NCBI GenBank assembly: GCA_963971225.1
Contig: OZ020267.1
Span: forward strand, 113,470,936-113,534,935
DNA from: Melieria omissa
Taxonomy: Eukaryota; Arthropoda; Insecta; Diptera; Ulidiidae
Direction of reading: 5' to 3'
Length of the DNA: 64,000 nucleotides
Shown: in pieces, positions 45,546 through 57,745 of the stretch
Layout: every line of letters starts with the position of its first letter
How positions within the stretch are numbered: position 1 is the stretch's first letter
Program-made: the position numbers and the translations under genes
The notes under the pieces: model-generated
The model's input: only the letters and a program-made list of their open reading frames with translations
Database searches by the model: none
What the model was told of the DNA's origin: nothing

Positions 45546-48500
45546 TCCAACTGCATAACTTAGTTCTTCATTAAAAATATTTCATTAAAAATATCTAAGT
45601 TTATTTATTTGATTTTACAACATTACCCACACCTCTTCAATATCAGAAATTGGCTCTCAACAATACTATGAAAAATGTTTCTTATAAAAAATACCTTAAT
45701 CCTTTACTACATATATCACACGCACTCACCTCATCATCACATTTTTTCCCGCCTATTCTAAAAAATCTGCGCGGTTTTGACAGTTTCATTCAATTAGCAT
45801 CACTCGTATGTCACAAGCGGCGACATACATAATAACGAAAATCAGCTGAAATTAATTGATTGAACGTATTTATTATAATTTTGTATTTTTTATTTATAGA
45901 TTTTATTATTTACAATGGTTGACATGCATAATTTTAAAACGTATGTTTTTTGTTGTCGTTAGTGAAATTTTAATGACCCGCGCTGCAGCGGTGTGACCAG
46001 AATTATCCAGTCATTTAGTTGTGTTAATTATGAGTGAAGAGCAAAATGTATGCGGTTCGTTTTGTGCATATTTCTGTTGAATCACTGCATTTGAGCGAAT
46101 TATGCTTAATTACGCACCTGCGGTAGTCGGCGCTGACTGCGAGCAAAGAGCGGCCGCATGTGGCTGGTTGTAGCCAGAATGAAAATACGAGCAAGTAGCA
46201 CTATTTGAATATTTAAACAACATGAATTTATGCAATGTGAATGCATTAGAAGCGCCTTCAAAGAGCGGCGAATGGGAGATGAGTGAAGCTGCTGATTGAT
46301 TAATAAACATTTGCAGGCCATAAATTCGGTAAGCAGCGGCTAAACAGAAAGTTAGATCAGCATAAATGCAAACTCGAGCTTAAATGTGCATAACCGCATC
46401 ATAAGCCATCAGTTGGATCAAAGCCCGTTTAGGCCAAATGATACCATAACACATTTCAATTATTTAGTTACATGACGGCTGACGCATGTCGCATCGAACA
46501 TACGACTGCATGTGCGTCGTGTGTGATGAGACGGCAATTTCTTATCGCCACAGCTGTCATTTCACACATTCACATGCACATAGTTGTGTTTGCTCATAGC
46601 AATGTTTTGCTACTTGTAAAGCAGTTCATAAATTGCTTCCTTTGCCCAAGCTGACAAATTCATAATAATGAATAATTGTGTTTTGCACAATTTACATACA
46701 AATGTTAATTGACAAATTGTACATGTAAAATTACATACACACATTTACTCAGTCTCGTTTTTCATCTCGAATTTCGGTTAGATTTGTAGCTGTCGTTGCC
46801 GCTGTCGTTCTGGTTGTAGTTGTAGTTGTAGTCTGTGGCAAAAGTGTGGTAATTGCTGCAGGCAGACGGCTTACAGCTTGTCAGCAAACGCTTCGAATGA
46901 TTCGAGTACTTTGACTGCTGCTCGGGCAGCAGCAACTGTTGGCGAGCATTTGGAAGTGCGGCCTTTTGCTTTCGGCACATGAAAATCGGCACTTTTGTGA
47001 TTTAAATGCTCACCGAAGTTATTGTGCAGCGATAAAAGCGAAAAGTGCACAGCGTTTCCCTTTTAAACTTTTTAATGTGCCTGCTGATGGAGCTGTTGCT
47101 GTTGTTTTGGCTGTTGTTGCTCTTTTTTGTTGTTGTCGTTGTTGTTGGCGCTGTGGCAGTGGTACTAATATAATCACAAAGGTTAATTACTTCGGAACCG
47201 ATCTTATCTGGCAAAGCGTACAGCCCGTGTGTCGTAGTGTGTGTGTGTGTGCGTGCTTCGGTTGGCTGTGCTTTTTGCATCCTTGAGTGTAATTGCAAAA
47301 GTTTATCTTTATCTTGGCGTTGCGCTCGTAACTGTAGCGGTTGCTAACTGGTCACATTAAAGTAATTACAGTTGCTACAAAATTAAAGCAAAACTTTTCG
47401 GTACTTTAATTTAAAAGTCCATTTTATGTAATTTCGTCCTGTGTCCTGTGCGCACTATGTACAGTGTCCTGTGCTCAACTTGAAAATTTTGACAGTGTTT
47501 GTTACTGTGCACTCGCAGTCAAAGTGAATACTAGTGAATTTGTATGTGTGTGTGTGTGTGTGTGGGTGTGTGGGTGAGTGAATGTTTTAGTTGTGGCGCT
47601 TTGGCGTCGCCTCAAGAAAACAGCAAAAGCCCAGTCATCAATTTTATACGCTTCAACACTTTGTGGAAAGGTAAACGTGCACATACAACAACATGCATAA
47701 CAACAACAAAACAACCTGCGGAAATGTGCGACAGCAAAGTCGTTTGATGCCCGCAAAAATTCAAAAGTTTTCATTTGTTTTATTTTGGTTTTAATTTTTT
47801 TGTTTTTTGCTGCTGTTATTGTTGTTGTTGGCTAAATAAGCCGGCAGCTAAGTGCAGCGCCTTCATTTGCATAAGTCGAAAATTTTGCTCGCGGGCAATT
47901 GTTGTTGTTGGTAGTTGATGGAAAATTACCTGACGCCTGCGCTGCACATTAGCCGCTGCCCGAAATTATTGCTCTGTGTTTATCTTAACGCATATATCTG
48001 AAAAATTGAGATAAGAAAATGATTTCAAGAAATGGTTAAAGGTTGTTTTTGTTTTGGAACTTAAGTTGAATGTTTTAAGTGATAGCTGAATGTTGTTTGA
48101 AAGAAGTTTTTAAGTTTTTATGGTGAAAAGTTCGTTGGGAAATTGCGGGCTAATTTTATATAAAGAACTATAAGTTATTAAAAGATTTAGTGGTCATTTG
48201 CTTTAAGTGTGGCTTGTCAGCTGCTTCGAATTGTTGTTGTGAAGTGAAATCAATCAAGTGCAATCAATGCTTTTGCTTTGATGCTTGATGCAGCAATGTC
48301 ACTTGCGATTGACATCTTGTTAAGAGAGCCTTCAGCTTTTTTAATCAATTTTTCTTTACGGCCTTAACTGAATTTCAAACCAATGCTTCGGCCTGCTTTA
48401 TATATCTAATCTTTTCAATACAGTTGGAAATTTTATTCGCGCTATTTTTCAGTAGATCTGAGTAAACAAGCCTTTAAAGTTGACAACCTTTCACAGTTGC

Positions 48501-50800
48501 ACGCGTCTTATTTAAACTACACAATTAGTTTTTGAATCCTCATTTCCATTTACTGTTCTAACAAAGAATTTAAAGAACCTAACACGTGTAATTTTCCTCT
48601 TTCGAAAAGCCCAAAATGAGCTCTACAGTCTAACATTCCACACCAACGTCAGTGGTCGGAGGATTCTCGTCATTGCCCACACAAATCTCGTAGCCGTTGC
48701 TGTAAGCATTATGCGGCCGCATTGCAACTTTCGAAATTATGAAATGACAACTCACAAAAGTTAATTTTACGAGCATGAACACAGAAAAAAAAACTTTTTC
48801 TTTGTGCCAGCAAAAGCTGCAAAAAAAAATTACGTAATGAGTGACTTGATGGATTTTTTGCATCTTCCTTCAAGTCGTTTTATGCCAGCAGAAATCTGCG
48901 TAAGATATACACAAACATAGATGTGTATGTATATTGTTTAGGTTTATGATTAATATTGATGAAACTTTGCGCTGACGCGGCGAAACTTTTGTTTATCTTC
49001 GGCATAGCGCAATGCACTTTTCGGCAGAAACGCGCACAAAGAGCTTTTCAAGCTTGAGTTGTCGCTTATCTGAAGCGCAGAAAAAATATAGACGAAACAG
49101 CACAAGAGCACACACTGATAATGGCTGGAATATTTAATGCACAATGGCCGGTTGGCATATTGGAAAAATGCAAAGCAGCGCGTGTAGAGGAGGCGCCACT
49201 TGAGGTCATCCGTGGGCGTATGCGTAACATTTAATAGGAGACGGGGTCGCCACAGCGAACGTTCACCGACTATCAATGCAAACAATTACAATATTTATGA
49301 ATGCACAAATTGACTTACGGTGCGGCCAACGAATAAAGCAGCAATCAAATGCGACAAACAACATACAACAAACAAAAACCAAACAACCAAAAACAAACGA
49401 CAAATGAAGGCAGCAAAAATGCAAAATCAGACACTAACAAGTTGGCACACAAAAACACACAGTCACTAATAGGCTTGGCGAGAGAGCGAGAGTTGTATTT
49501 ATACTTATATATATATATAAATACAAGGATGTGTATATGTACATGTAGAGGGACAGACAACGCATGGCAATGGAGCGCACACAAGTGTTTAATGGAAATT
49601 TGTATTCGCTTCATTAAAATTTTGTACACTAAGGAGGATTTAGCAGCGTGCGTGCGTGTGTGTGTGTGTGTGTGGGTTTTATTTGTGTGTATATATGTGC
49701 GTGTAAATGCTTTGGAAGTTGTATTTTTGGCACATATACAGTGCTATGTGTGTGAGAGTGTTTGTATGTATGACGCTTGGCACTCGTAAATTGTATTCAT
49801 TGACTGTAATCTGCATGAAAATTAAATGAAATGAAATTTTACTTCTTCGCTTTGCACAAAATAAAATAAGACGCTGCCACGTCAGTTGCTCGCACTCGCT
49901 ACAGCCACTACATGCATACATCTATACAAACATATATTGTCTATATGTGTGTGTGTGTGTGTGTGTGTGCGTTTGCCTTTGCAGTGTTTTCATGCAAGTC
50001 GAAAAATTATAACGAAGCAAACGTACTCCAGCGACTCCAGCGGCAATGGAGCCGCATGCACGCAAGCTTTTTATACCTGCAGACGGCAACAATTTGTAGC
50101 ACGTCGTCGGTGGCGTTGTTTTTGTTGTTGTCTTCGACTACGTCTTGGCGCTCGTCGACTTGCCAGTAATGAAATTTATTTATTTTTTGCTGTTTTGTTA
50201 TTTTGTTGTTCGTCGTCGTTGAAATGAAATTCCTGATTCTTCAAATTGTACACTCTCTCAGGCTTGTTGCAATTTGTAAGGGTGTACATAATTTCAAATT
50301 TAGCACAAACACACACGCATACGCGAAAAAGTGTGGATTTCATGCTGTACACACAGACAGACGCACATGGCAACTACATTTAGGCAGCCAACCTGATGCA
50401 TACTAACTTTTGCCGCTAGTAATAAGTTTCGTTGTTAGTTAATATTAAAGCACACAAAAAACTGTGCCTCATTCTGTTTTCTTTATTTTCACGTTTTCTA
50501 CTTTTTGTGTAGAATTTACATTTTAATATTTGCCTTTATTATAATTTTTGTTGCATGTATACGGTTTTTAATAATGCCACTCGAGCAGCGTAAATGAAGC
50601 GCAGCTGTGAAGAAAAAAACAAAACTAGTCCTTTGTGCTGGCATCAAGACCTGCAACAGCGCGCACGCAAATGAACGCTAAGCGATTTTTTCACCTGCTG
50701 TAGGTTTCATAAAAATAAACTAAAGATGCATGGAAATCAAGGGGGAAAAATACAATAGTGTTTGTGGGAAACTAAAAATTTAAATCCCTGAAATTTGTAA
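45546..50800. other. Long noncoding stretch
   Basis: Contains TG microsatellites at about 47225-47243, 47543-47570, 49655-49676 and 49945-49969, a TA run at about 49508-49520, and TTG/CAA tracts at about 47090-47150 and 47815-47830. Minus-strand donor-like CCGCAG/GTGCGT (near 46120) and GCGTCAG/GTAATT (near 47930) occur without a convincing exon. Frames up to 146 codons (49349-49789) cross microsatellites. No gene recognised. Confidence 0.5.
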
Positions 50801-52470
50801 GCACTGTATTTATGATCCGCATTTTTGTTGAGCTGGTAAAAAAATCATGTCAAAATATTCTTTATTTTTATATTCTTTTGTTTGGTAATTTTTATTTAAT
50901 CATTTAATTAAAAATATGATTTTCAAAAATCTGAAATATTTTATTTTATGTTTTAGAATAAAAAAATATTTAGATTATAGGAAGATTTCCAAAACGAACC
51001 CAACAAACTTCTCTCTTTACAGCGACGGCACTATATTTATGATCAACATTTCTAGTCGAGCAAGTATACAAATCATGTCTAAATATTCTTTAGTTTTTTA
51101 AAAAATTTTTATTTTATTATTTCATTAAAAAAATAATTTTCAAAAATTTGAAAAATTTCATTTTATGTTTTAGAATTAAAAAAATATTGAGATTATAGGA
51201 AGATTTCCAAAACGAACCCAACAAACTTCTCTCTTTACAGCGACGGCACTGTATTTATGATCAACATTTCTGGTCGAGCAGGTGTAAAAATCATGTCAAA
51301 ATATTCTTTAGTTTTTTAAATTTCATAAACTTGAAAAATTTCATTTTATGTTTAAGAATAAAAAAAATATTGAGATTATAAAAAGAAAGAACCCAGTTAT
51401 TGAAATTATAGGAATGCTTATGTCGACTTTTATTCCAGCGATCTTCTTCCCGGCGACGGTGCTTTTTTGTCACTGTCCAAAAATACGTGAGCAAAATTTC
51501 AATAATTTCAATTTAATCTTTAAGTCGATGTTAACCTACCGAAAATCTCTGTTTTTACAGCGATGGTTTTTTTCGGATTCACTTGAGTTCTCAATTGCTT
51601 TGCGTGCTGTTGAACTTCATTATCAAAGTTTTACAAGAATTAAAATTTTTAAGCAATATTAATAGTTAAAATTTAGGCATTGGAAGAACCAAGTTACTGA
51701 AATTATAAGCAGATGTTCAGTTTAAACCCAGCGATGTTCTATTCTTTCCAGCGACGGTCCCTTTTTTTTTACTTTACTTAGCTTTTCTCTCATTTTCGTG
51801 CTTTTAATATCATAAAATATTCCAAAAATACAAGGGGAAAATTTCAATAATTCCAATTTAAGCTTTAGAATAAAAAAAACATTAAGATTGTAGCAAGATG
51901 TCCAAGTTTAACCCACAAAAAATACTTTTTTCAACAGCGAGGTTTCTTTTTAGTTTTACAACTTTTTTCAACTCCTTTGAGTACTTTTGAAGCTTTAAAA
52001 ATTAAAATAATTTAGTTTGGTTAGTAATTTTAAAAATTTGTATGGTTTAATAATTTAAAATACTATTAATAGTTATAATTTAACACGTTCGCGGACGTGA
52101 ATGCTATAGCATTCAAATTGTAAACGAATTTTTATTAATTACATTTTAAATAAACTGAAATTTTTGTAAATAATATGCTATATCATTCAATGTGTATAAG
52201 GGCTAAAATACGAAAATCTGACAACTGCAACAATATATGTGTAATCAAATTTAAGATAGTTCTTCTAGTTTCCACAAAAATTGACTGTCCGCGAACGTGT
52301 TAAGCATTGGAAGAACCCAGTTACTGAGATTATAGGAAGATTAGAACAACATTTCCCAGCGAAGTTTTCTTTTTTCTGGCGACGGTGCTTTTTTGTGACT
52401 TTACGTAGCTATTCAGCTCTTTTGAGTGGTTTTGGGTCACAAAATATTAAAAAAATACGAAATCCTTTCA
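50801..52470. repeat. Diverged tandem array of about 180-227-bp units
   Basis: The best units share GCACTGTATTTATGATC, ATCATGTCAAAATATTCTTT, GAAGATTTCCAAAACGAACC and CTTCTCTCTTTACAGCGACG; GCACT starts at 50801, 51028 and 51246. Further right the units decay, but CAGCGACGGTGCTTTTTT-like blocks recur at about 51455, 51558, 51750, 51934 and 52377, together with GCATTGGAAGAACCCAGTTA. The array is interrupted by the TTAA MITE at 52084-52300. The short frames within it are by-products. Confidence 0.75.
52084..52300. mobile_element. TTAA-flanked MITE nested in the tandem array
   Basis: The 217-bp element begins CACGTTCGCGGAC and ends GTCCGCGAACGTG, a perfect 13-bp terminal inverted repeat, with TTAA on both sides (52080-52083 and 52301-52304). 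It contains a 16-bp perfect palindrome, GAATGCTATAGCATTC, at 52099-52114. Joining the flanks with a single TTAA gives AATAGTTATAATTTAAGC, which aligns without gaps to AATAGTTAAAATTTAGGC in a sister repeat unit at 51661: an empty site. No coding capacity; likely mobilised by a piggyBac-type transposase. Confidence 0.88.
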
Positions 52471-54229
52471 TTTGGCCTTAAATGCATAATAAACATAAAC
52501 CTTAGACAACAGGACCTTTTAGGCGGCATAACCCTTTTCACTAAGAAATGAGCTGTGCTCTGTCGGTTTTATCGTCAATATTCTTTTGTACCAAATTGTA
52601 CTTTTAAGTCGAATATTTGCATATCTCTAATACTTTTTTTTAATTTTTAACGCCATGCAGCTCTCATAACTGTTTGGATGGTTGGTTTAGTAGTTAGATG
52701 GTTGGTTGTTCTTGGTTGGTATTTTAAATCCACTTTGTGTGATCCAAGATGATTAAAATTCATCTGAGGTCTTTCGGGAATAGATTCCTTGCTCCTTGCT
52801 AAGCCCAGCCATGAATACAGCCAACGTATTTCTCTGATCCTTCTCTCGCCCTCAAAACAATAAGCCATACAATTTTATATCCGCTTACGGCATCTTTATG
52901 TGGATTTTTGCATTGCCTAGTTTTCTTCTTTTCCAACTTCAACTCTGCAACAGTGAAAGCATAAATCTCCCTCTAAACTCCACGCAAAACTTTAAACATG
53001 CTAAGCATTGCAACCTTTGGCGCTTTCGGAGTTCACTCACAGCCGCGCCCAATCACCTTAAACAGCATACACAATGGCGCCACGACTAAGTATCGGCCTG
53101 GCTGCGCTGTCATCGGCGCACACGTTGCCACCTGCTGTCACACTTCATGTGTTTTTGTTGTTGTTGCAATTTCTCAGACTCAATTTTCTCTTTCGCCTCA
53201 ATCAAACTCACATCCGACACGAGTTTTTTCCGGCTTCACAAAAAGCTAATGTTGTTGTTTTTGTTAGTGGTGTTTGTTGTTGTTGTCGCCGTTGGTGCTG
53301 TGGTTGCACAAGGCCATTGGGTGCACCGGAGGCAAACAGAATTTTATCTATTAAGTGCAACTTGCTAACTGAAAGAAAAACTAAGTGTAGTCGGTGACAT
53401 TTTTGTGACAACGAAAAATGAAACAAGCCAACATGTTGACAGCATATTCAATACCGCAAGTGATTGGCTGCTTACGTTGCACACACCACCCCACCCCCTC
53501 GCTACTCCCAACTCTCACCGTCACCCATCAGGCAGCTGTCACGTCTAGATGGGTTGCCGTCATACAAACAGATGTATATGTATGCGAGTGTGTGAATGTG
53601 TGTGCTTTCTATAGTTAACCTCAAATAGTTTAGTTTAGTTATAGTTTTGTTGTTGCTTTTGTTGATACTGTGAGTAGTTGCACTCAAAAGCAGTAAAAAA
53701 AATGAAGAGTTGAAGAAAAACGAGTAGTTGCCAAAGACTGATTGTGTTTCAAACGCACGAATGCATTTGGAGAATGCAGACTGCTTCGATACTGCAGCAG
53801 CAGCAGCAACAGCAAAACTTTAGCAACCAGTTTAAAGTTTAATAAAATTTCTATTCTGCGCTGCCTTGTCTCTCGGACCCCTGTTGGCCACCTAGTGTCC
53901 TGGTTGTGCTTTGGCTGCTGCTGTTAAAACATCGACGTTGGAGTTTTGTAAATTAATCAACAAACTGCAAGCGAACGATTGAAGTTTTATTTAAATCATC
54001 AGTTACCTGGCAGAGTGTGTCGAGCATTTGAGCGCCGCCGTCACAGTTTCGTGCGGAAAATGAAATGTGGCAAATCAGAGACCGAAATTTTATTTGTCGC
54101 TGTGCTGTGTGATGAAGCGCATCAAATGCTGCGTAAAAGTTCACACTTTGCAAAATGAATTTGGCTTCAATTACCCCAAAAGCAGTCGAAAAGGCTTCCG
54201 CAACGTTGCAGAGAAAAAATACGAAATCG
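52471..54229. other. Noncoding stretch
   Basis: TTG/GTT-rich DNA at about 53150-53300 creates frames of 73-107 codons in all three plus frames, which argues against any one being a gene. A CAG-rich run lies at about 53794-53812. Nothing else recognised. Confidence 0.45.
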
Positions 54230-55010
54230 AGAAAAAAATGCTGGCATATTTGAAAAATATTTTATAAATATCAAAGCGAGTATGAGCTTGAATATTCTCG
54301 AAAAAGAATTGAAAAATATGAAGGCATGAAATGAAATTTGAAATTTTATTTAATTTTTCAAAAGTACATAAACGAGAAAAAGTTTTGATTTTTGCAAAAG
54401 ATATGTGAAAAATTAGAGAGAGAAAAACCAGAAAAAATGTTGACACATATTTTAAATATTTTACAAATATTAAAGCGAGTAGCAATTCGAAAGTTCTCGA
54501 AAAAGATTTGAAAAATATTGAAACAATTTTGTAATTTTATTTAATTTAAAAAAAAAAATAAGCGAGGAATATGTTTGATAGTTGCAAAAAATATTAAAAA
54601 TAAAAAATATTATAAATAAATAATTTTGTATTTTCATATAATTACTCAGAAACATAAAAGCAAAAAATTATTTTGATTTTTTAAACAAAAACTTAAAATA
54701 AAAATAAAAACTTTATAAAAACTGAACTGATATTTTAAATATTTTAAAAATATTAAAGCGAGTAGCAATTCGGAAGATCTCAAAAATAGAATTTTATAAT
54801 GTGATTTAATTAAACAAAAAAAAAATGAGCGAGGAAAATGTTTGATATTTGTAAAAAATATTTGAAAAATAAGAGAGAGAACAATTTTTTGTATTTTCAT
54901 CAGAAATATAAAAGCAACAAATAATTTTGATTTTTTTAAATAAAAACTAAAAATAAAAATGAAAACCTTAAAAAAATTGAAAAATTTGCACATGGGCAAA
55001 AAGCTCTAAT
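54230..55010. repeat. Diverged AT-rich tandem array
   Basis: A shared block (TTTTA.AAATAT.AAAGCGAGTA followed by a TTCTCGAAAAA-like segment) appears near 54262, 54470 and 54752. Between these, TTGAAATTTTATTTAATTT-, AGCGAGGAA.ATGTTTGATA- and ATAAAAGCAA-type phrases repeat. Units are about 205-285 bp and well diverged. Phe/Ile-rich minus-strand frames in this area come from the repeat. Confidence 0.6.
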
Positions 55011-56049
55011 AAAATATAAAAAAATCATCTGATATCATCTGAATTCATCATCTGAAATATCAGACAAATTTAAAATCTCTCTATGAAATTACTAACTCAT
55101 TAAATCATTACTGAAACATATTTCTAATAAAAACTTTAGTAGTCAAGCTAAAAAAACACTTACAACAACAAACATACACTTACCACACACCTGTTGCTGA
55201 ATAGAAATCGAGAGCTAAGCGCAGACTGCATGGAAAGCGCCTTAAAATTGTCATAACCTTTGCCATTATCGTTTAATAAGCCGCTTTCGGCCAGAATGCG
55301 CTACAACATTTTTGCCAGTCATAAAAAAGTTTTCGTTGATCAAAAGTAAAAATTTAATATAAAAAATACAGTAAAATATGAAGCGAACACAACAGCGGCC
55401 AACACGACAACATTTCTAATGTCAGAGTTTTGTGTATTTTTAGTTGTTGTTGTATATTGTATTTTTCTTTTTGAAAGTCGCGCCTTCGCTGCCTTTTGCA
55501 AATTCATGCCTCGCAGATAAAAGTACAAATGCTCTTCGGACCGGTTTATGTATATCTTTGCCGTACGGCCAAATGGCGGCGCAGATGCTTTTTACTGCCA
55601 CTTGTGGTTGTTAGGTGGTTGTTTTTTTTTTTTAAGTTCTTCAATATTAGTTGCGGCACACTGGCACAATGTAGGCGTACAAATAATCCTACGGACGAGC
55701 GCACAGTGGATCGGTTTAGTGACATTGAAGCGCACAATTGTATGATAACTGTGATGGCAGTGAGTTGTTGTTGTAAAATTTATGTATTTTGGCAAAGGTT
55801 ATGACAGTTTCAAAGATAGATTTTAAATTTGTATAGTATTTCAGAGCATAGAAACGGCAACAAATGTTGGGAGTCAGACTCAGTTGAGGCTGGGGAGTAG
55901 CGATTACAATTGGACAACACAATAGATATATCAGAGAGAAATTGCAGTTGAAAATAAACCCGTTCTGTATGAATTGTATGGGCTGTAGTCCAATATATTG
56001 GACATTGTGACTGAAAGGGTTAAGTTGGTTCCTGACAGGTTAGCAACGT
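55011..56049. other. Noncoding stretch
   Basis: Contains a 16-bp palindrome GTCCAATATATTGGAC at 55988-56003, followed by GTGACTGAAAGGGTTAA, which resembles the right end of a TTAA element; no matching left end is evident. The several overlapping frames at 55496-55804 have no domain. Confidence 0.4.
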
Positions 56050-56764
56050 CTTCCGATTGATTTAGAACAGTGAATCATAAAGTTCTTCCCTTCAAATGAT
56101 CTCATCCTCTTTCACATCAATTGACTAAAAACATCAGTAATACTGATGAATGATATGTTGAGTCTCTAGACTAGGTTTTGGTCTTGGTTTGGGTTCCAAA
56201 TTTTTCTATCCAAAGATCTCACAGTATGCATAGTCATCTATTTTCTAGGCTTTGGCTTGGTTAAAGGATTTTTTCATCTCTTCCTCATCTATTGACTCAC
56301 AAAAAAGATACTTGTATAGTTATAAAAAAATCAAGTTTCTGTGCAGGTTTACTTTTCTTCTTCATGGTTTAACCCACAACATCAACAGTAGTCTATGAAA
56401 GAAATACTGTATCTTTAGACTAGGTTTCTGCGAAGGATTTCCTTCTCTGCCCCATCAATCGACCCACAACATCGAGAGTGATCTATGAGAGATATCCTTA
56501 GAACCCGAACCAGGTTTAGGTGTGGGCTTCAGTTTCAACGTTTTTCTCTCCAAATATATTTTTCTCTTCCCCATCAATGGACTCACAACGTGAACAACGA
56601 TCTATTAGAGATATTCTGAGTATCTGGAATACATATTTCACTTTAAAATTGTCTCTCAAAGGGCTTCCTCTCTCTCTTTACTCGGAATTTATCTTCAAAA
56701 CTGAGAATAGTCTATGACAAGAAACCCATGTTTCTGGACAAGTATTTGCCTGGGATTAGGCCTG

Positions 56765-57550
56765 GGGATATGATGGATATTTTTTTCACTGACGGATAAA
56801 AGACCGTTAAAGGTACTGGAGCTGGATGGCACCTCGATGGAAGTGTCCACTGCTACTACTCACTCCGTCTCATTCCGTCTCTCAGACGGAAATTTTCGCC
56901 ATTCTGAGGGTGCAGAATGGTTAATCGGGAGGAAAGGGTGCGGGAAACATATAGGAGTCTCTAGTGACAGTCAAGCTGCACTTAAGGCCCTGGAGAACGC
57001 GCGTGTTATCTCTAAGATTGTCCAAGAATGTAAGATGAAGCTTAAATCAGTCGCGACACGTAATAAGCTCCAACTTATCTGGGTTCCGGGACACTGCGGT
57101 GTTCTAGGTAACGAAACTGCCGATGAACTGGCTAACTGTGGATCGGGCTGTACACCAATGGGACCAGAACCAATAATCAGCACCAGTCTAGCAGGAACCC
57201 TGGACTGGATCAAGTCCTGTGTAAATAACCTACATAGAAAACGTTGGTCTAGCTTGGGAAGCTGTAAAACTGCCAAGTGTTTTGTGAAAAGCCCGAACAG
57301 GAAAGCAGGAAAGCACACTGGGTTCAGATGTTATGAGAATGGACGAGGTTCATTCTCTCACCCTGTGTGATCTCCTGAGATTCATTAATTAGTCCGAGAA
57401 ATTTGCACAGGAGAACTCATAACCCTCTCTCCCTTTCCACCCACTTTTTCTTTTCTTTTCCCATTCCCATCTCCTCTATCAACCTTTTTCCTGAGCCTTA
57501 AGTACAATGGGCTATAAAGCCTGAGTGCTTGAGGTAATGACCTCCCTTAG
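56765..57550 (+). mobile_element. Non-LTR retrotransposon fragment inside the array
   Basis: This holds an RNase H-containing ORF2 remnant and a pyrimidine-rich 3' untranslated region (CCTCTCTCCCTTTCCACCC from about 57425). AGGCCT appears at both junction areas (about 56758 and 57590), possibly a target duplication, but the exact ends are uncertain. It differs in sequence from the element at 44.3 kb. Confidence 0.65.
56787..57420 (+). pseudogene. RNase H domain of a non-LTR ORF2, frameshifted
   Basis: FFTDG at about 56787-56801 gives the first catalytic Asp and is followed by a stop codon in place of a residue, then KTVKGTGAGWHLDGS. After a frame change, ISSDSQAAL appears as VSSDSQAALKALENARV (second Asp), and then LQLIWVPGHCGVLGNETADE with the conserved His and final Asp. 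About 85 further residues (HRKRWSSLGSCKTAK and so on) belong to the C-terminus, and the frame shifts again near 57340 (EVHSLTLCDLLRFIN). The Glu-containing AEV motif is not clear. At least three lesions make it a pseudogene. The internal RNase H order D-D-H-D identifies the domain with good confidence. Confidence 0.78.
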
Positions 57551-57745
57551 GTTATTTCCTCGGCTCCCCCTCACATCCACCCATCCATCCAGGCCTAGTT
57601 TTCACATTTTTCTCTCCAAAGATTTCTTTCTTCACATTGGATTTAAAATTATTTTTTTTCCTCTCAAAAATATTCATCTTATCCTTCTCAATCGACCCAC
57701 AACATGGAGTGTTATCTACGAAAGATATTCCAAACCTCTCATCAT

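Larger units (their letters stand above)
56050..57745. repeat. Diverged tandem array of about 115-bp units, split by a retrotransposon
   Basis: Units share TCTCTTCCCCATCAATCGAC, CCACAACATCGAGAGTGATC, TATGAGAGATATYC and TTTTTCTCTCCAAA. Recognisable units lie between about 56095 and 56735 and again at about 57600-57745. The intervening roughly 850 bp is a GC-richer non-LTR fragment with a different composition, so it interrupted a pre-existing array. Confidence 0.65.

Noticed and set aside
46106..46321. Minus-strand frame ending at a CCGCAG/GTGCGT donor-like site
   Set aside because: The residues look random, the start has no support and an overlapping frame is equally open.
53074..53397. 107-codon frame with hydrophobic stretches
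   Set aside because: All three plus-strand frames are open across this GTT-rich DNA, so the openness reflects composition.
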